Assembly (NCBI RefSeq): GCF_016894385.1 | Contig: NZ_CP069811.1 | Location: 1,774,501-1,838,500, forward strand | Length of the DNA stretch: 64,000 bases | Reading direction: 5' to 3' | Source: Cupriavidus oxalaticus | GTDB taxonomy: Bacteria > Pseudomonadota > Gammaproteobacteria > Burkholderiales > Burkholderiaceae | Shown here: piece after piece, positions 52,557 through 61,560 of the stretch | How the letters are laid out: each line of letters begins with the position of its first letter | Position numbering within the stretch: the first letter of the stretch is position 1 | The notes under the pieces: generated by a model | Database searches by the model: none | What the model was told of the DNA's origin: nothing | What the model saw: the letters and a program-made list of their open reading frames with translations, nothing else | Made by a program: the position numbers and the translations under genes

Positions 52557-53396
52557 TCAGCGCGGGTGCCGGGGCGCCGCCTTGCCGGCAGGCCGCAAGC
52601 GCCGCCACAGCAGCGCCGGCAGCCGCACCACGCAACCTGCCAGCAGCCGCAGGTGCATCCCGGTCAGCAGCAGGTTGTCACGCAGGTAGCGGAAGTGCGA
52701 GACGCCGCCTTCGCCCCGCGCATAGTAGCGGACCGGTGCGGCCACGTTGATGGGGCGGACACCACGCCAGCACAGGCGCACCGCCGCTTCGGGATCGAAA
52801 TCGAAGCGCCGCATCCAGCGCGTCTCGCGCATCACTGCGCGCAGCGGCGCGATCGGGTAGACGCGGAAGCCGTACAGAGAATCGCCGATCCCGGCCCATA
52901 GCGTCTCGACATCGGCCCAGAAATTGGACATGCGCCGCCAGTAGACCCGTTCGCGGGGCGCGCTGGCGTCGAATACCGGCCGGCCCAGCACCATCGCGTC
53001 CGGCTCGCGCTGCGAGATGGCCATGAACTCGCCGATCAGCTGGGCAGGGTGCTGGCCGTCCGCATCCATGACCAGCACATGGGTGAAACCCTCGGCCGCC
53101 GCGGCTTCGATGCCATGCAGCACGGCCGCGCCCTTGCCCTGGTTGCTGGGCAGCGTCAGCACGCGCAGCGCCGGGCCGGCACCCTCGGCCTCGGCCTGCA
53201 ACCAGCGATCGCTGCCGTCGGTGCTGCCGTCGACCACTACCCATACCGGCGCCCAGGCAGCGCGCGCGGCCTGCAGCGTGCCGTGCAGGCGCATGCCGGG
53301 GTTGTAGCTGGGGATCAGCACCAGGTGGGACCGCTGCCGCTGCGCAGGGCCGGCCTCAGGAGCCGGCGCCGGGCGTGGCGTGGCATGCTGGGGCAT
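52557..53396 (-). CDS. Family 2 glycosyltransferase of the aryl-polyene-type cluster (ApeJ-like)
   Basis: A 279-residue GT2 enzyme starting at ATG 53396 with GGAG upstream. It has HLVLIPSYNPG, VVVDGSTDGSDRWL, NQGKGAAVLHGI and the metal motif VLVMDADGQHPAQLI. It lacks extended membrane segments, though the C-terminal region (MHLRLLAGCVVRLPALLW) may associate with the membrane. APE clusters carry a similar glycosyltransferase thought to link the polyene to its lipid anchor. It lies just downstream of the ACP gene on the same strand. The role is inferred from the cluster. Confidence 0.88.
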   Translation of the reverse strand: MPQHATPRPAPAPEAGPAQRQRSHLVLIPSYNPGMRLHGTLQAARAAWAPVWVVVDGSTDGSDRWLQAEAEGAGPALRVLTLPSNQGKGAAVLHGIEAAAAEGFTHVLVMDADGQHPAQLIGEFMAISQREPDAMVLGRPVFDASAPRERVYWRRMSNFWADVETLWAGIGDSLYGFRVYPIAPLRAVMRETRWMRRFDFDPEAAVRLCWRGVRPINVAAPVRYYARGEGGVSHFRYLRDNLLLTGMHLRLLAGCVVRLPALLWRRLRPAGKAAPRHPR

Positions 53397-53431
53397 GTCG
53401 CGCTCCGGATCCCGGGTGGCGGGTAGCGGGC

Positions 53432-53692
53432 TCAGCCGGCGCGCTGCGCCGCGACGTAGGCCGCGAGGCTGCCGAGCGAGGCGAAGATGGTCTTGTTGTC
53501 GGGATTGTCCGAACGCAGTTCGACTCCGTACTTGCGCGATACCAGCAAGGCAATCTCCAGGATGTCGATGGAGTCCAGCCCGAAGCCTTCGCCGTACAGC
53601 GGCGTGTCGGCAGTGACGTCTTCCAGTCGCAGGTCTGCGATGTCGAGTTCGTCGATGATCAGGCGGGCGAGTTCGGTTTCGAGTTCGGTCAT
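53432..53692 (-). CDS. Acyl carrier protein of the aryl-polyene-type cluster
   Basis: An 86-residue ACP. The phosphopantetheine serine is Ser41 in GEGFGLDSIDILEIALLV. The remaining helices (LARLIIDELDIADL, SLAAYVAAQRA) fit the fold. It carries the growing polyene chain. It is divergent from the rest of the cluster and followed by the glycosyltransferase. APE clusters often have two ACPs; only this one is in the window. Confidence 0.95.
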   Translation of the reverse strand: MTELETELARLIIDELDIADLRLEDVTADTPLYGEGFGLDSIDILEIALLVSRKYGVELRSDNPDNKTIFASLGSLAAYVAAQRAG

Positions 53693-53923
53693 GTTGCAGC
53701 AGAGGGGCCGCCGCGGGACGCAGCCGGGGCCGGATCGTCAAGGCGCGCCATGGAGGCCAGCCGATGCTACCAAAGGCCCCGATGGCGGGCCAGCCGAGAG
53801 AAGTTTGGTAACAACATCAACCGGGCTTTGGGGAATCCTGGCACCGCGTAGCGGGTCTTTTAAGGTATAAAGCGTTCGCTTCGCAGCCTTGCGCATACTC
53901 GCGGGCCTTGGGTTTCGCCGATT

Positions 53924-53959
53924 CCAGGCCTGTTGCCAGGCCTGCTGCCAGGCCTGCTG
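53924..53959. repeat. Three tandem 12-base repeats in the divergent cluster promoter region
   Basis: CCAGGCCTGTTG followed by CCAGGCCTGCTG twice, ending 22 bases before the likely start of the membrane-protein gene. It lies between the ACP gene and the plus-strand biosynthetic genes, where regulator binding or slippage could matter. Confidence 0.85.
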
Positions 53960-53981
53960 ACGAAAGCGCCGCTTGCCACAC

Positions 53982-54761
53982 ATGATAACGACTAAGATGT
54001 CCTCGAGCCAATCTTCCTTCCGCCACACCCGGTCCGCCCAGGACCGGCCGATCGCCACCAGGCCACAGGCAACACCCGCGGCCGCCGGGCGGGGATGGAT
54101 GTTCGGGGTCGCCGCGTTCGTCGCCTATGAATGCGGTCTGCATTATGCCGCCCATCGCCCGGGAGCCGAAGTCGCCGCATTGTTTCTTGGTGCCCTCCCG
54201 TTCCTGGCCATCGGTTTCCTGGCCGCGCTGCGCACGGCCGGACGAAGGCCGGCGCTGTTCGCCCTGTTTGCAGCATGCGCTGCGCTCTGGCTCTGGCGTG
54301 CGCCGCTGTCGCACCATTTCGGCTGGACTTACCTGATGCAGCACGCCGGCGTCAACGTTGCGCTCGGCCTGATGTTCGGCCTGACCCTGCGTGCCGGCCG
54401 CACGCCGCTGTGTGCGCAGATCGCCGCCGCGCTGCACGGCGAACTGACGCCGTCGCACGCCCGCTATGCACGGCGCGTGACGCAGGCCTGGACCCTGTTC
54501 TTCGCGGCCATGGCAGGCGCCTCGACGCTGATGTTCGTGCTCGCGCCGGTGGCGACGTGGTCGAACTTCGCCAACCTCGGCACGCCCTTGCTGATCGCCG
54601 CGATGTTTGCTGCCGAAGCGGCTTGCCGCCGCATCGCCTTCCCCGGCATGCGCCACGGCGGCCTGCTGGATGCGGTGCACGGCTATCGCGCCGTGATGGC
54701 AGCCCGGGCGGCCCGGGCGGCCCGGGCCGTGGCACCGGCGCGCACCGGGATGCCGCGCTGA
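53982..54761 (+). CDS. COG4648-like integral membrane protein of the cluster
   Basis: A 259-residue protein (ATG 53982; ATG 53997 is also possible). It has about five hydrophobic segments (WMFGVAAFVAYECGLHYA, AALFLGALPFLAIGFLAAL, LFALFAACAALWLWRAP, VNVALGLMFGLTLRAG, WTLFFAAMAGASTLMFVLAP). Between them is the conserved loop LHGELTPSHARYARRVTQAW, characteristic of the small membrane proteins found in APE and flexirubin-type clusters. Some relatives are misannotated as gyrase subunits. Its function is unknown; a role in placing or modifying the product at the membrane is a guess. It begins the plus-strand run of genes. Confidence 0.83.
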   Translation: MITTKMSSSQSSFRHTRSAQDRPIATRPQATPAAAGRGWMFGVAAFVAYECGLHYAAHRPGAEVAALFLGALPFLAIGFLAALRTAGRRPALFALFAACAALWLWRAPLSHHFGWTYLMQHAGVNVALGLMFGLTLRAGRTPLCAQIAAALHGELTPSHARYARRVTQAWTLFFAAMAGASTLMFVLAPVATWSNFANLGTPLLIAAMFAAEAACRRIAFPGMRHGGLLDAVHGYRAVMAARAARAARAVAPARTGMPR

Positions 54762-54780
54762 GGCGCGCCCCAGTTCCGCC

Positions 54781-56493
54781 ATGACCGAGATTCCGCTCAT
54801 CGCGCACACGTCCCCTGCCGCCCTGCTGGCGTGGGTACAGGGCCGGCCCGTCACCGTGCGCCAGTTCCTGGCCGACGTGGCGCTGTTGGCCGCCGCGCTG
54901 CCGGCCGGGGACCACGTCTTCAACGCCTGCGCCGACCGCTACCGCTTCACCGTGGGCCTGTGCGCGGCGCTGCTGCGGGGCAAGGCCACGCTGCTGCCGT
55001 CGTCGCAAACCCCCGAGACGGTGCGCCAGCTCCGTGCGTTCGCACCGGACGTGTTTTGCCTGCGGGACCAGCCGGCCGCGGCAATGGCAATGCCGGTGTT
55101 CGACTATCACCAGGGCGTCGCCGCCGCAGATGCGAGCGCATGCCCCGACGTGCCTTCGATCCCTGCCGACCGCGTCCTGGCCTACGTCTTCACCTCCGGC
55201 TCGACCGGGACCCCGGTGCCGCACCGCAAGACGTGGGGCGCGATGGCCCGCGGCGCGCGTGCCGCGGCGCAACGGCTGGGCCTGTGCGACGGGCGCGCAT
55301 GGACCCTGGTCGGCACCGTGCCGCCGCAGCATATGTTCGGCCTGGAGGCCACCGTCATGCTGGCGCTGCAGGGCGGTGCCGCACTGGCGTCGGCGCCGGC
55401 GTTCTACCCGGCCGACGTCCGCGACGCACTGGCCGCGGTGCCAGCACCGCGCGCGCTGGTCAGCTCGCCGGTGCACCTGCGCACACTGGTGCAGGCGGAC
55501 ATGGCCATGCCGGCCGCCGACCTGCTGTTGTGCGCCACGGCGCCGCTCGGCCGCGAGCTCGCCGCCGCGGCGGAAGCCCTGTTCCACGGCCCGCTGCGTG
55601 AAATCTACGGCAGCACCGAGACCGGCCAGCTTGCCACCCGCCGCACCGCGCAGGAAGACATCTGGACGCTGGTGCCCGGCGTCCGGCTACAGCCGCGTAC
55701 AACGGACGGCGATGCAGACACCATGACATGGGCCGAGGGCGGGCATGTCGAGCAGCCGGTGGCGCTCGGCGATGCCATCGAAGCGCTGGATGCCGGCCAC
55801 TTCCTGCTGCACGGCCGCAAGGGCGACCTGCTCAATATCGCCGGCAAGCGCACCTCGCTGGCCTACCTTGAGCACCAGCTCAATGCCGTCGACGGCGTGC
55901 AGGACGGCGCCTTCTTCATGCCCGGCGACAGCCACGAAGGCGATGCCCAGGGTCACGTGGTACGGCTGGTGGCGGTCGTCGTCGCGCCGGGCGCGACATC
56001 GGCGGCGATCCTGCAGGCGCTGCGCGAGCGCATCGACCCCGCCTTCCTGCCGCGCCCGCTGCTGTTCGCCGAACGCCTGCCGCGCAATGCCGCCGGCAAG
56101 CTGCCGCGCGACGCGCTGGCGGCGCTGGTGGCGGAGTTGTCCCGTGCGCGCGGTGCCGCACCCGCCCTCCCCGCCTTCGTCATCGACGCCGGCCACCCCG
56201 CCATGGCCGGCCATTTCCCCGGCAATCCGATCGTGCCCGGCGTGGTGCTGCTCGACCACGCCCTGCTGGCGCTCGGGTCGGCGCTGGGGCGGCCGCTGGT
56301 GCCCGCGCAGGCCGGGGCGATCAAGTTCCTGAGCCCGGTGCGCCCGGGCGAGCGGGTGGAGATCGAACACGACGCCGGGCCGGCGACGGATGGCAGCGAA
56401 CGCTTGCGCATCACACTACGCAGTGCCGGACGCGAAGTGGCCAGCGGCACCTTGCAACTGCGCGCGTGCGCAGCGGAGGGCGCGCCATGCTGA
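54781..56493 (+). CDS. AMP-ligase fused to a FabZ/ApeI-like dehydratase
   Basis: A 570-residue two-domain protein. Residues about 1-440 form an acyl-adenylate ligase with the P-loop YVFTSGSTGTPVPHRKTW, IYGSTETGQLATR, the hinge region GRKGDLLNIAGKR and the catalytic Lys near the end (RNAAGKLPRD). Residues about 465-570 form a hotdog dehydratase with HPAMAGHFPGNPIVPGVVLL. In the E. coli APE system these are two proteins (ApeH, ApeI). The ligase activates an aryl starter such as 4-hydroxybenzoate-type acids for loading on ACP, and the dehydratase forms double bonds. The fusion would couple the two. Its end overlaps the next gene by 7 bases. Confidence 0.9.
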   Translation: MTEIPLIAHTSPAALLAWVQGRPVTVRQFLADVALLAAALPAGDHVFNACADRYRFTVGLCAALLRGKATLLPSSQTPETVRQLRAFAPDVFCLRDQPAAAMAMPVFDYHQGVAAADASACPDVPSIPADRVLAYVFTSGSTGTPVPHRKTWGAMARGARAAAQRLGLCDGRAWTLVGTVPPQHMFGLEATVMLALQGGAALASAPAFYPADVRDALAAVPAPRALVSSPVHLRTLVQADMAMPAADLLLCATAPLGRELAAAAEALFHGPLREIYGSTETGQLATRRTAQEDIWTLVPGVRLQPRTTDGDADTMTWAEGGHVEQPVALGDAIEALDAGHFLLHGRKGDLLNIAGKRTSLAYLEHQLNAVDGVQDGAFFMPGDSHEGDAQGHVVRLVAVVVAPGATSAAILQALRERIDPAFLPRPLLFAERLPRNAAGKLPRDALAALVAELSRARGAAPALPAFVIDAGHPAMAGHFPGNPIVPGVVLLDHALLALGSALGRPLVPAQAGAIKFLSPVRPGERVEIEHDAGPATDGSERLRITLRSAGREVASGTLQLRACAAEGAPC

Positions 56494-57464
56494 CCTGGCT
56501 GTGGAAACGGCACGCGCCGGTGGAGACCACCGACTGGTCCCGGCGCAAGGAGCGCAGCAACATCCCGCTGCTGCGCATCATGACGTGGATCTCGCTGGCA
56601 CTGGGACGCCCGGCCGGGCGCGTGGTGCTGCGCCTGATCGCGGCCTATTTCACGCTGTTCTCGCCGGCGGCGCGCCATGCCTCGCGCGCCTACCTGGACC
56701 GCGCGCTGGGCCGCGAGGCCAACTGGATCGACGGCTACCGCCATGTGTTCACCTTTGCCTCGACCATCCACGACCGCATCTACCTGCTCAACGGCCGCTT
56801 CGACCTGTTCGACATCCGCCTCCATGGCGAGGGCCTGCTCGAAGCCGCGATGGCGCGCGGCCGCGGCGCGATCCTGCTGGGCGCGCACCTGGGCAGCTTC
56901 GAGGTCGTGCGCGCGCTCGGCCGGCAGCATCCGGACATGGAAGTCGCCATTACCATGTATGAGGAAAACGCGCACAAGCTCAACGACGTGCTGCAGTCGA
57001 TCAACCCCGCCATGCGCCAGGACGTGATCGCGCTGGGCCGCTTCGACACCATGCTGCGCGTGCGCGACTACCTCGACCGTGGCTACATGATCGGCATGCT
57101 GGCCGACCGCACCTTGTCGCAGCGCGCCACCGATCCGGTGCAGCAATGCGACTTCCTCGGCGCGCCCACCGGCTTCCCGACCGGGCCGCTGCGCATGGCC
57201 GCCATGCTGCGCCGGCCGGTGTTCTTCATCACCGGCCTGTATCGCGGCGGCAACCGCTACGATGTCCATTTCGTGCCGCTGGCGGACTTCTCGCAAACCG
57301 CGCGCGGCCAGCGCGAAGCCGCGGTGCAGTCGGCACTGGACGGTTATGTGCGCCTGCTGGAGCGATTCAGCCGCAAGGCGCCCTACAACTGGTTCAACTT
57401 CTATGACTTCTGGCACGCCGGCCCGCCGCTGTCGGAGCAGCCGCCGCCGGGCAACGAGCCATGA
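56487..57464 (+). CDS. Lysophospholipid-acyltransferase-type enzyme (LpxL/ApeD-like)
   Basis: A 325-residue LPLAT-superfamily protein like the lipid A late acyltransferases. It has ILLGAHLGSFEVVRALG (a variant of the H-x4-[DE] catalytic motif, with His and Glu), MLADRTLSQR, FPTGPLRMAAMLRRPVFFI and the C-terminal YNWFNFYDFW. APE clusters carry such an enzyme, thought to transfer the polyene or a fatty acid onto the lipid anchor. It lies between the ligase fusion and the LolA-like gene, with overlaps on both sides. Confidence 0.9.
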   Translation: MLTWLWKRHAPVETTDWSRRKERSNIPLLRIMTWISLALGRPAGRVVLRLIAAYFTLFSPAARHASRAYLDRALGREANWIDGYRHVFTFASTIHDRIYLLNGRFDLFDIRLHGEGLLEAAMARGRGAILLGAHLGSFEVVRALGRQHPDMEVAITMYEENAHKLNDVLQSINPAMRQDVIALGRFDTMLRVRDYLDRGYMIGMLADRTLSQRATDPVQQCDFLGAPTGFPTGPLRMAAMLRRPVFFITGLYRGGNRYDVHFVPLADFSQTARGQREAAVQSALDGYVRLLERFSRKAPYNWFNFYDFWHAGPPLSEQPPPGNEP

Positions 57465-58138
57465 GCCCCCTGAGCGTCTTGAAAACCTTCGACACTGATC
57501 CGATCGGTTCCGTCCGGCGCCTGGCCCGCCCGCTGCAGCTGTTGTTGCTGGCATGCGCTGCGTTCGGCTTCTCGGTGCCAGGCAGCGCCGCCGCACCGCC
57601 TGCGCCTGCCATGGGACAGGCCGCGCCCGCCTTCGGCGTCGACCAGCTGATGTCCACGCTGGCGCAGCGCAAATCCGGCCGGGTCCGCTTCACCGAGACC
57701 AAGTACCTGGCGATGCTGGCCAAGCCCGTGCAGTCCTCCGGCGAACTGGTCTTTACCGCGCCCGACCACCTGGAAAAGCGCACCGTATCGCCCAAGGCCG
57801 AGAGCATGGTGCTCGACGGCGACATGATGACGGTGGACCGCGACGGCAAGCGCTTCACCATGCCGCTGCAGAACTACCCCGAGCTGGCGGCCTTTATCGA
57901 AAGCATCCGCGGCACGCTTGCCGGCAACCGCCATACGCTGGAGCGCTACTACAAGCTCGGCCTCGAAGGCCGCGCCAGCCGCTGGACGCTGACGCTGACG
58001 CCGGTGGATTCGCGCATGGCGGCGGTGGTCAGCCAGGTGCGCATCGACGGCCGCCAGGATGCGCTGACCCGCGTCGAGATCCGCCAGGCCGACGGCGACC
58101 GCTCTGTCATGACCATCCGCCCCGCCGGCCGCCCATGA
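57461..58138 (+). CDS. LolA-like outer-membrane lipoprotein carrier (ApeL-like)
   Basis: A 225-residue protein with a signal peptide (hydrophobic LQLLLLACAAFGFSVPG, cleaved after SAAA). Its mature LolA-type half-barrel shows LAQRKSGRVRFTETKYLAML, SGELVFTAPDHLEKRTVSP and YKLGLEGRASRWTLTLTPVD. It probably carries the lipid-linked polyene through the periplasm. Both ends overlap neighbours by ATGA, so it is translated together with the acyltransferase and exporter. Confidence 0.9.
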   Translation: MSPLSVLKTFDTDPIGSVRRLARPLQLLLLACAAFGFSVPGSAAAPPAPAMGQAAPAFGVDQLMSTLAQRKSGRVRFTETKYLAMLAKPVQSSGELVFTAPDHLEKRTVSPKAESMVLDGDMMTVDRDGKRFTMPLQNYPELAAFIESIRGTLAGNRHTLERYYKLGLEGRASRWTLTLTPVDSRMAAVVSQVRIDGRQDALTRVEIRQADGDRSVMTIRPAGRP

Positions 58139-60612
58139 GCGCAGCCCCCGGTACGCCACCCTCGCCCCCCTCGGCCCCGCGGCGCTTCACGCTGCCCGGC
58201 GCGCGCCTGGCGCTGGCGCTGTGGCTGGTCGCGCTGCTGGCGTGCGCCGCGGTCATCGGCCGCACCAGCTTCACCGCGGACCTCTCCGCCTTCCTGCCGC
58301 GGCTGCCCAGCGCCGAGCAGCAGTTGCTGGTCAGCCAACTGCGCGACGGGCTGGTATCGCGGCTGGTCCTGGTCGGCATCGAAGGCGGCGACGCCGATGG
58401 CCGCGCCGCGGTCTCGCACGCGATGGCGGCGCAGTTGCGGCGCGATCCGCGCTTCACCGCGATCCAGAACGGCGAGCCGCTGAACCAGGACGCCGACCGG
58501 AAGTACGTCTACGGACATCGCTACCTGCTCAGCCCGACGGTGACGCCGGAGCGCTTCAGCGAGCACGGACTGGCGCGCGCCGTGAACGATTCGTTCGCGC
58601 TGCTGGCCTCGTCCGCGGGCCTCTTCACCAAGGCGCTGCTGCCGCGCGACCCCACCGGCGAGGTCGCGGCGATGCTGACGCAGCTCGACGCCGGCCAGCG
58701 CCCCCCGCTGCATGCCGGCGCCTGGGCCTCGCGCGACGGCAAGCGCGCGGTGCTGCTGGCGCAGAGCGCGGCCGCGGGTTCGGATACGGACGCGCAGGCG
58801 CAGGCCATCGACGCCATCCGCGATGCCTTTGCCAAGGCCGCGGCGAACGGCCCCTACCAGCTCGCGATGACGGGCCCCGGCGTCTTCTCCGTCAAGTCGC
58901 GCGACACCATCCGGCACGACGTCGAGCGCCTGTCGACCATCGGCGTGGCCACCATCGTTACGCTGCTGCTGGCGGTCTACCGGTCGGTGCCGCTGCTGGT
59001 GCTGGGGCTGGTGCCGGTACTGAGCGGCGCGCTGGCCGGCATCGCGGCGGTCAGCCTGGGTTTCGGCGGGACCGTGCATGGGCTGACGCTGGGTTTCGGC
59101 ACCACGCTGATCGGCGAGGCGGTCGACTATTCGATCTACCTGTTCGTGCAGTCGGCGCAATATACGCGCAACGGCGTGCGCGACAACCGCGCCTGGCTGG
59201 GCGGATTCTGGCCCACGGTGCGGCTGGGCGTGCTGACCTCGGTCTGCGGTTTTGCCTCGCTGCTGCTGTCGGGCTTTCCGGGACTGGCGCAGCTTGGCCT
59301 GTATTCCACGGTAGGGCTCGCGACAGCGGCGCTGGTGACGCGCTTCGTGCTGCCGCAGCTGGTGCCTGCCACGCTGCATCTGCGCGACGTGACGCCGCTG
59401 GGGCGCCGTCTGGCATGGCTGGCCGAGCGCGCCCACCGGCTGCGCTGGCTGGTGCTGTTGCTGGTGGTCGCGGCTAGCGCCGTGCTGGCGACGCATCGCG
59501 GCACGCTGTGGGGCCGCGAACTGGCCGCGCTGAGCCCGGTGCCCGCGAGCGACCAGGCGCTCGACGCCTCGCTGCGCGCCGACCTTGGCGCGCCCGACGT
59601 GCGCTTCCTGGTGGTGCTGTCCGGCCCGGACCAGGAAAGCGTGCTGCAGGGCGCGGAGCACGTGGCCCACGAACTCGACCCGCTGGTGGCGCAAAACTTC
59701 ATCGGCGGCTATGAAAGCCCCGCGCGCTACCTGCCCAGCGACGCCACCCAGCGTGCGCGCCAGGCCAGCCTGCCGCCGCCTGCCGAGCTGGCGCAGCGGC
59801 TGCGCGCGGCCGTCGCCAGCCAGCCGGTGCGCGCCGACCTGTTCGCGCCGTTCCTGGCCGAAGCCGAGCAGGCGCGCACCGGCCCGCTGCTGCGGCGCGA
59901 AGACCTGCGCGGTACCTCGATGGCACTGGCGGTCGATGCGCTGCTGACGCATCGCGACGGGCGCTGGAGCGCGACGCTGCCGCTGCGGGCCCCTGCCTCG
60001 GCGCTTGCCGGCGAGGCCGGCGAGGCCGGTGATGGCGTCGACAGCGCCGCGGTGCGCGCCGCCGTCGCCCGCGCCGACGTGCCCGATACGCTGTTCGTCG
60101 ACCTCAAGGACGAATCCGACCGCCTCTACGCCAGCTACCTGCGCGAGGCGCTGCTGCTGTCGCTGGCGGGCCTGCTGGCCATCGTGGCGCTGCTGGCGAT
60201 CGCGCTGCGCTCGCTACGCCGCGTGGCGGCCACGGTACTGCCGCTGGCGGCCGCCGCGGTGGTCGTGCTGGGCGGGCTGGCCGCCCTGGGCCAGCCGCTG
60301 ACGCTGCTGCACCTGGTGGGCCTGCTGCTGCTGATGGCAGTGGGCTCGAACTACGCGTTATTCTTCAATGGCGCGGCAGCGGGCCAGCCCGGCGCGGCCA
60401 ATTCCCCGCACACGCTGGTCTCGCTGCTGCTCGCAAACCTGACGACGGTGGCCGCCTTCGGGCTGCTGGCGCTGTCGAGCCTGCCATTGCTGCAGGCGTT
60501 CGGCCTGACGGTCGGCCCCGGCGCCATCCTGGCGCTGTGGTTCTCGGCGATCCTGGCGCGGCCCGCGGCCGCCGGGACGGCCACGACCGGACAGGCCGGG
60601 AGTACGTCATGA
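58135..60612 (+). CDS. MMPL/RND-type exporter (ApeM-like)
   Basis: An 825-residue inner-membrane protein with two repeats, each a periplasmic loop plus about five or six membrane segments. The start is ATG 58135, overlapping the LolA-like stop; a longer upstream frame is antisense-type noise. Conserved stretches are TADLSAFLPRLPSAEQQLL, GTVHGLTLGFGTTLIGEAVD (with the acidic residue in the membrane), YSIYLFVQS, and in the second half VGLLLLMAVGSNYALFF. It is thought to export the polyene lipid from the inner membrane to the LolA-like carrier. Confidence 0.92.
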   Translation: MSAAPGTPPSPPSAPRRFTLPGARLALALWLVALLACAAVIGRTSFTADLSAFLPRLPSAEQQLLVSQLRDGLVSRLVLVGIEGGDADGRAAVSHAMAAQLRRDPRFTAIQNGEPLNQDADRKYVYGHRYLLSPTVTPERFSEHGLARAVNDSFALLASSAGLFTKALLPRDPTGEVAAMLTQLDAGQRPPLHAGAWASRDGKRAVLLAQSAAAGSDTDAQAQAIDAIRDAFAKAAANGPYQLAMTGPGVFSVKSRDTIRHDVERLSTIGVATIVTLLLAVYRSVPLLVLGLVPVLSGALAGIAAVSLGFGGTVHGLTLGFGTTLIGEAVDYSIYLFVQSAQYTRNGVRDNRAWLGGFWPTVRLGVLTSVCGFASLLLSGFPGLAQLGLYSTVGLATAALVTRFVLPQLVPATLHLRDVTPLGRRLAWLAERAHRLRWLVLLLVVAASAVLATHRGTLWGRELAALSPVPASDQALDASLRADLGAPDVRFLVVLSGPDQESVLQGAEHVAHELDPLVAQNFIGGYESPARYLPSDATQRARQASLPPPAELAQRLRAAVASQPVRADLFAPFLAEAEQARTGPLLRREDLRGTSMALAVDALLTHRDGRWSATLPLRAPASALAGEAGEAGDGVDSAAVRAAVARADVPDTLFVDLKDESDRLYASYLREALLLSLAGLLAIVALLAIALRSLRRVAATVLPLAAAAVVVLGGLAALGQPLTLLHLVGLLLLMAVGSNYALFFNGAAAGQPGAANSPHTLVSLLLANLTTVAAFGLLALSSLPLLQAFGLTVGPGAILALWFSAILARPAAAGTATTGQAGSTS

Positions 60613-61511
60613 ACTGGTTTTCCGCATCCGCCGGCGCCTTGCGCGACACACCGCCAAGCCGCCCCTGGCGCCCCAGCCCGCTGTTATACGGCGCCGCCGC
60701 GGTCCACGTGGCCGGCGTTGGCGCCATGCTCACGCATCCAGGCAGCATGATTCCAGCACTTGCAGGCATTGCGGCCACGCATGCGGCAATGTGCGCCGGC
60801 GGCCTGTGGCCGCGCAGCACCTGGCTGGGCCCCAACCTGCTGCAGCTGCCGCCGGCGGCGCACGATTGCGTCGCGCTCACCTTCGACGATGGCCCCAATC
60901 CGGCGCTGACGCCGCGCGTGCTCGACCTGCTCGACCAGCACGGCGCGCGCGCCACCTTCTTCTGCATCGGCGAGCGCGCCGCGGCGCATCCGGCGCTGGT
61001 GCGCGAGATCATCCGCCGCGGCCATGCGGTGGAGAACCACAGCATGCATCACCGGCTGCATTTCTCCCTGTTCGGGCCGGGCCGGATGCTGCGCGACATC
61101 AGCGCGGCGCAGCAGGTGCTGGGCGACATCACCGGGCAGGCGCCGCGCTTCTTCCGCGCGCCGGCGGGACTGCGCAACCCGTTCCTGGAGCCGGTGCTGT
61201 GCCGGCTCGGGCTGCAGCTGGCGGCGTGGACGCGACGCGGCTTCGATACCCGCTGCGGCGACATCGCGGCGCGCGTGGCGCAGCGCCTGACCGGCAAGCT
61301 CGCAGGCCGCGACATCCTGCTGCTGCATGACGGCAATCCCGGCGTCGACCCCGCCGGCAATCCGCACTGCATCACGGTGCTGCCGGACTTGCTTGCCGCC
61401 ATCGACCGCGCGGGGCTGCGCTGCGTGACGTTGCGCGCAGCGGTGGAAGCGGTGGAAGCGGTGGAATCAGGGCATGCCGACAGCCGTACAGGACAGTCGC
61501 CGACAAACTGA
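60609..61511 (+). CDS. Polysaccharide deacetylase (NodB-homology) membrane-anchored enzyme
   Basis: A 300-residue protein. Two hydrophobic segments (about residues 25-65) precede a NodB domain with VALTFDDGPNPALTPRVLDL (metal Asp), ATFFCIGERAAAHPALV, HAVENHSMHHRLHF (metal histidines) and FFRAPAGLRNP. The late LLLHDGNPG is the final motif. It overlaps the exporter stop (ATGA), so it is part of the operon. This activity is not part of the core E. coli APE set as I know it. It may de-N-acetylate a sugar on the lipid anchor added by the glycosyltransferase, which is inference. Confidence 0.9.
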   Translation: MNWFSASAGALRDTPPSRPWRPSPLLYGAAAVHVAGVGAMLTHPGSMIPALAGIAATHAAMCAGGLWPRSTWLGPNLLQLPPAAHDCVALTFDDGPNPALTPRVLDLLDQHGARATFFCIGERAAAHPALVREIIRRGHAVENHSMHHRLHFSLFGPGRMLRDISAAQQVLGDITGQAPRFFRAPAGLRNPFLEPVLCRLGLQLAAWTRRGFDTRCGDIAARVAQRLTGKLAGRDILLLHDGNPGVDPAGNPHCITVLPDLLAAIDRAGLRCVTLRAAVEAVEAVESGHADSRTGQSPTN

Positions 61512-61560
61512 CCGGCCGCGGCTTGTTACAATCAGCCCAACCCCAGAATCGCGCAAAGTC

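Noticed and set aside
53924..53959. CRISPR-like repeats
   Set aside because: The 12-base units are directly adjacent with no spacers, and no cas genes are nearby. It is a simple tandem repeat.
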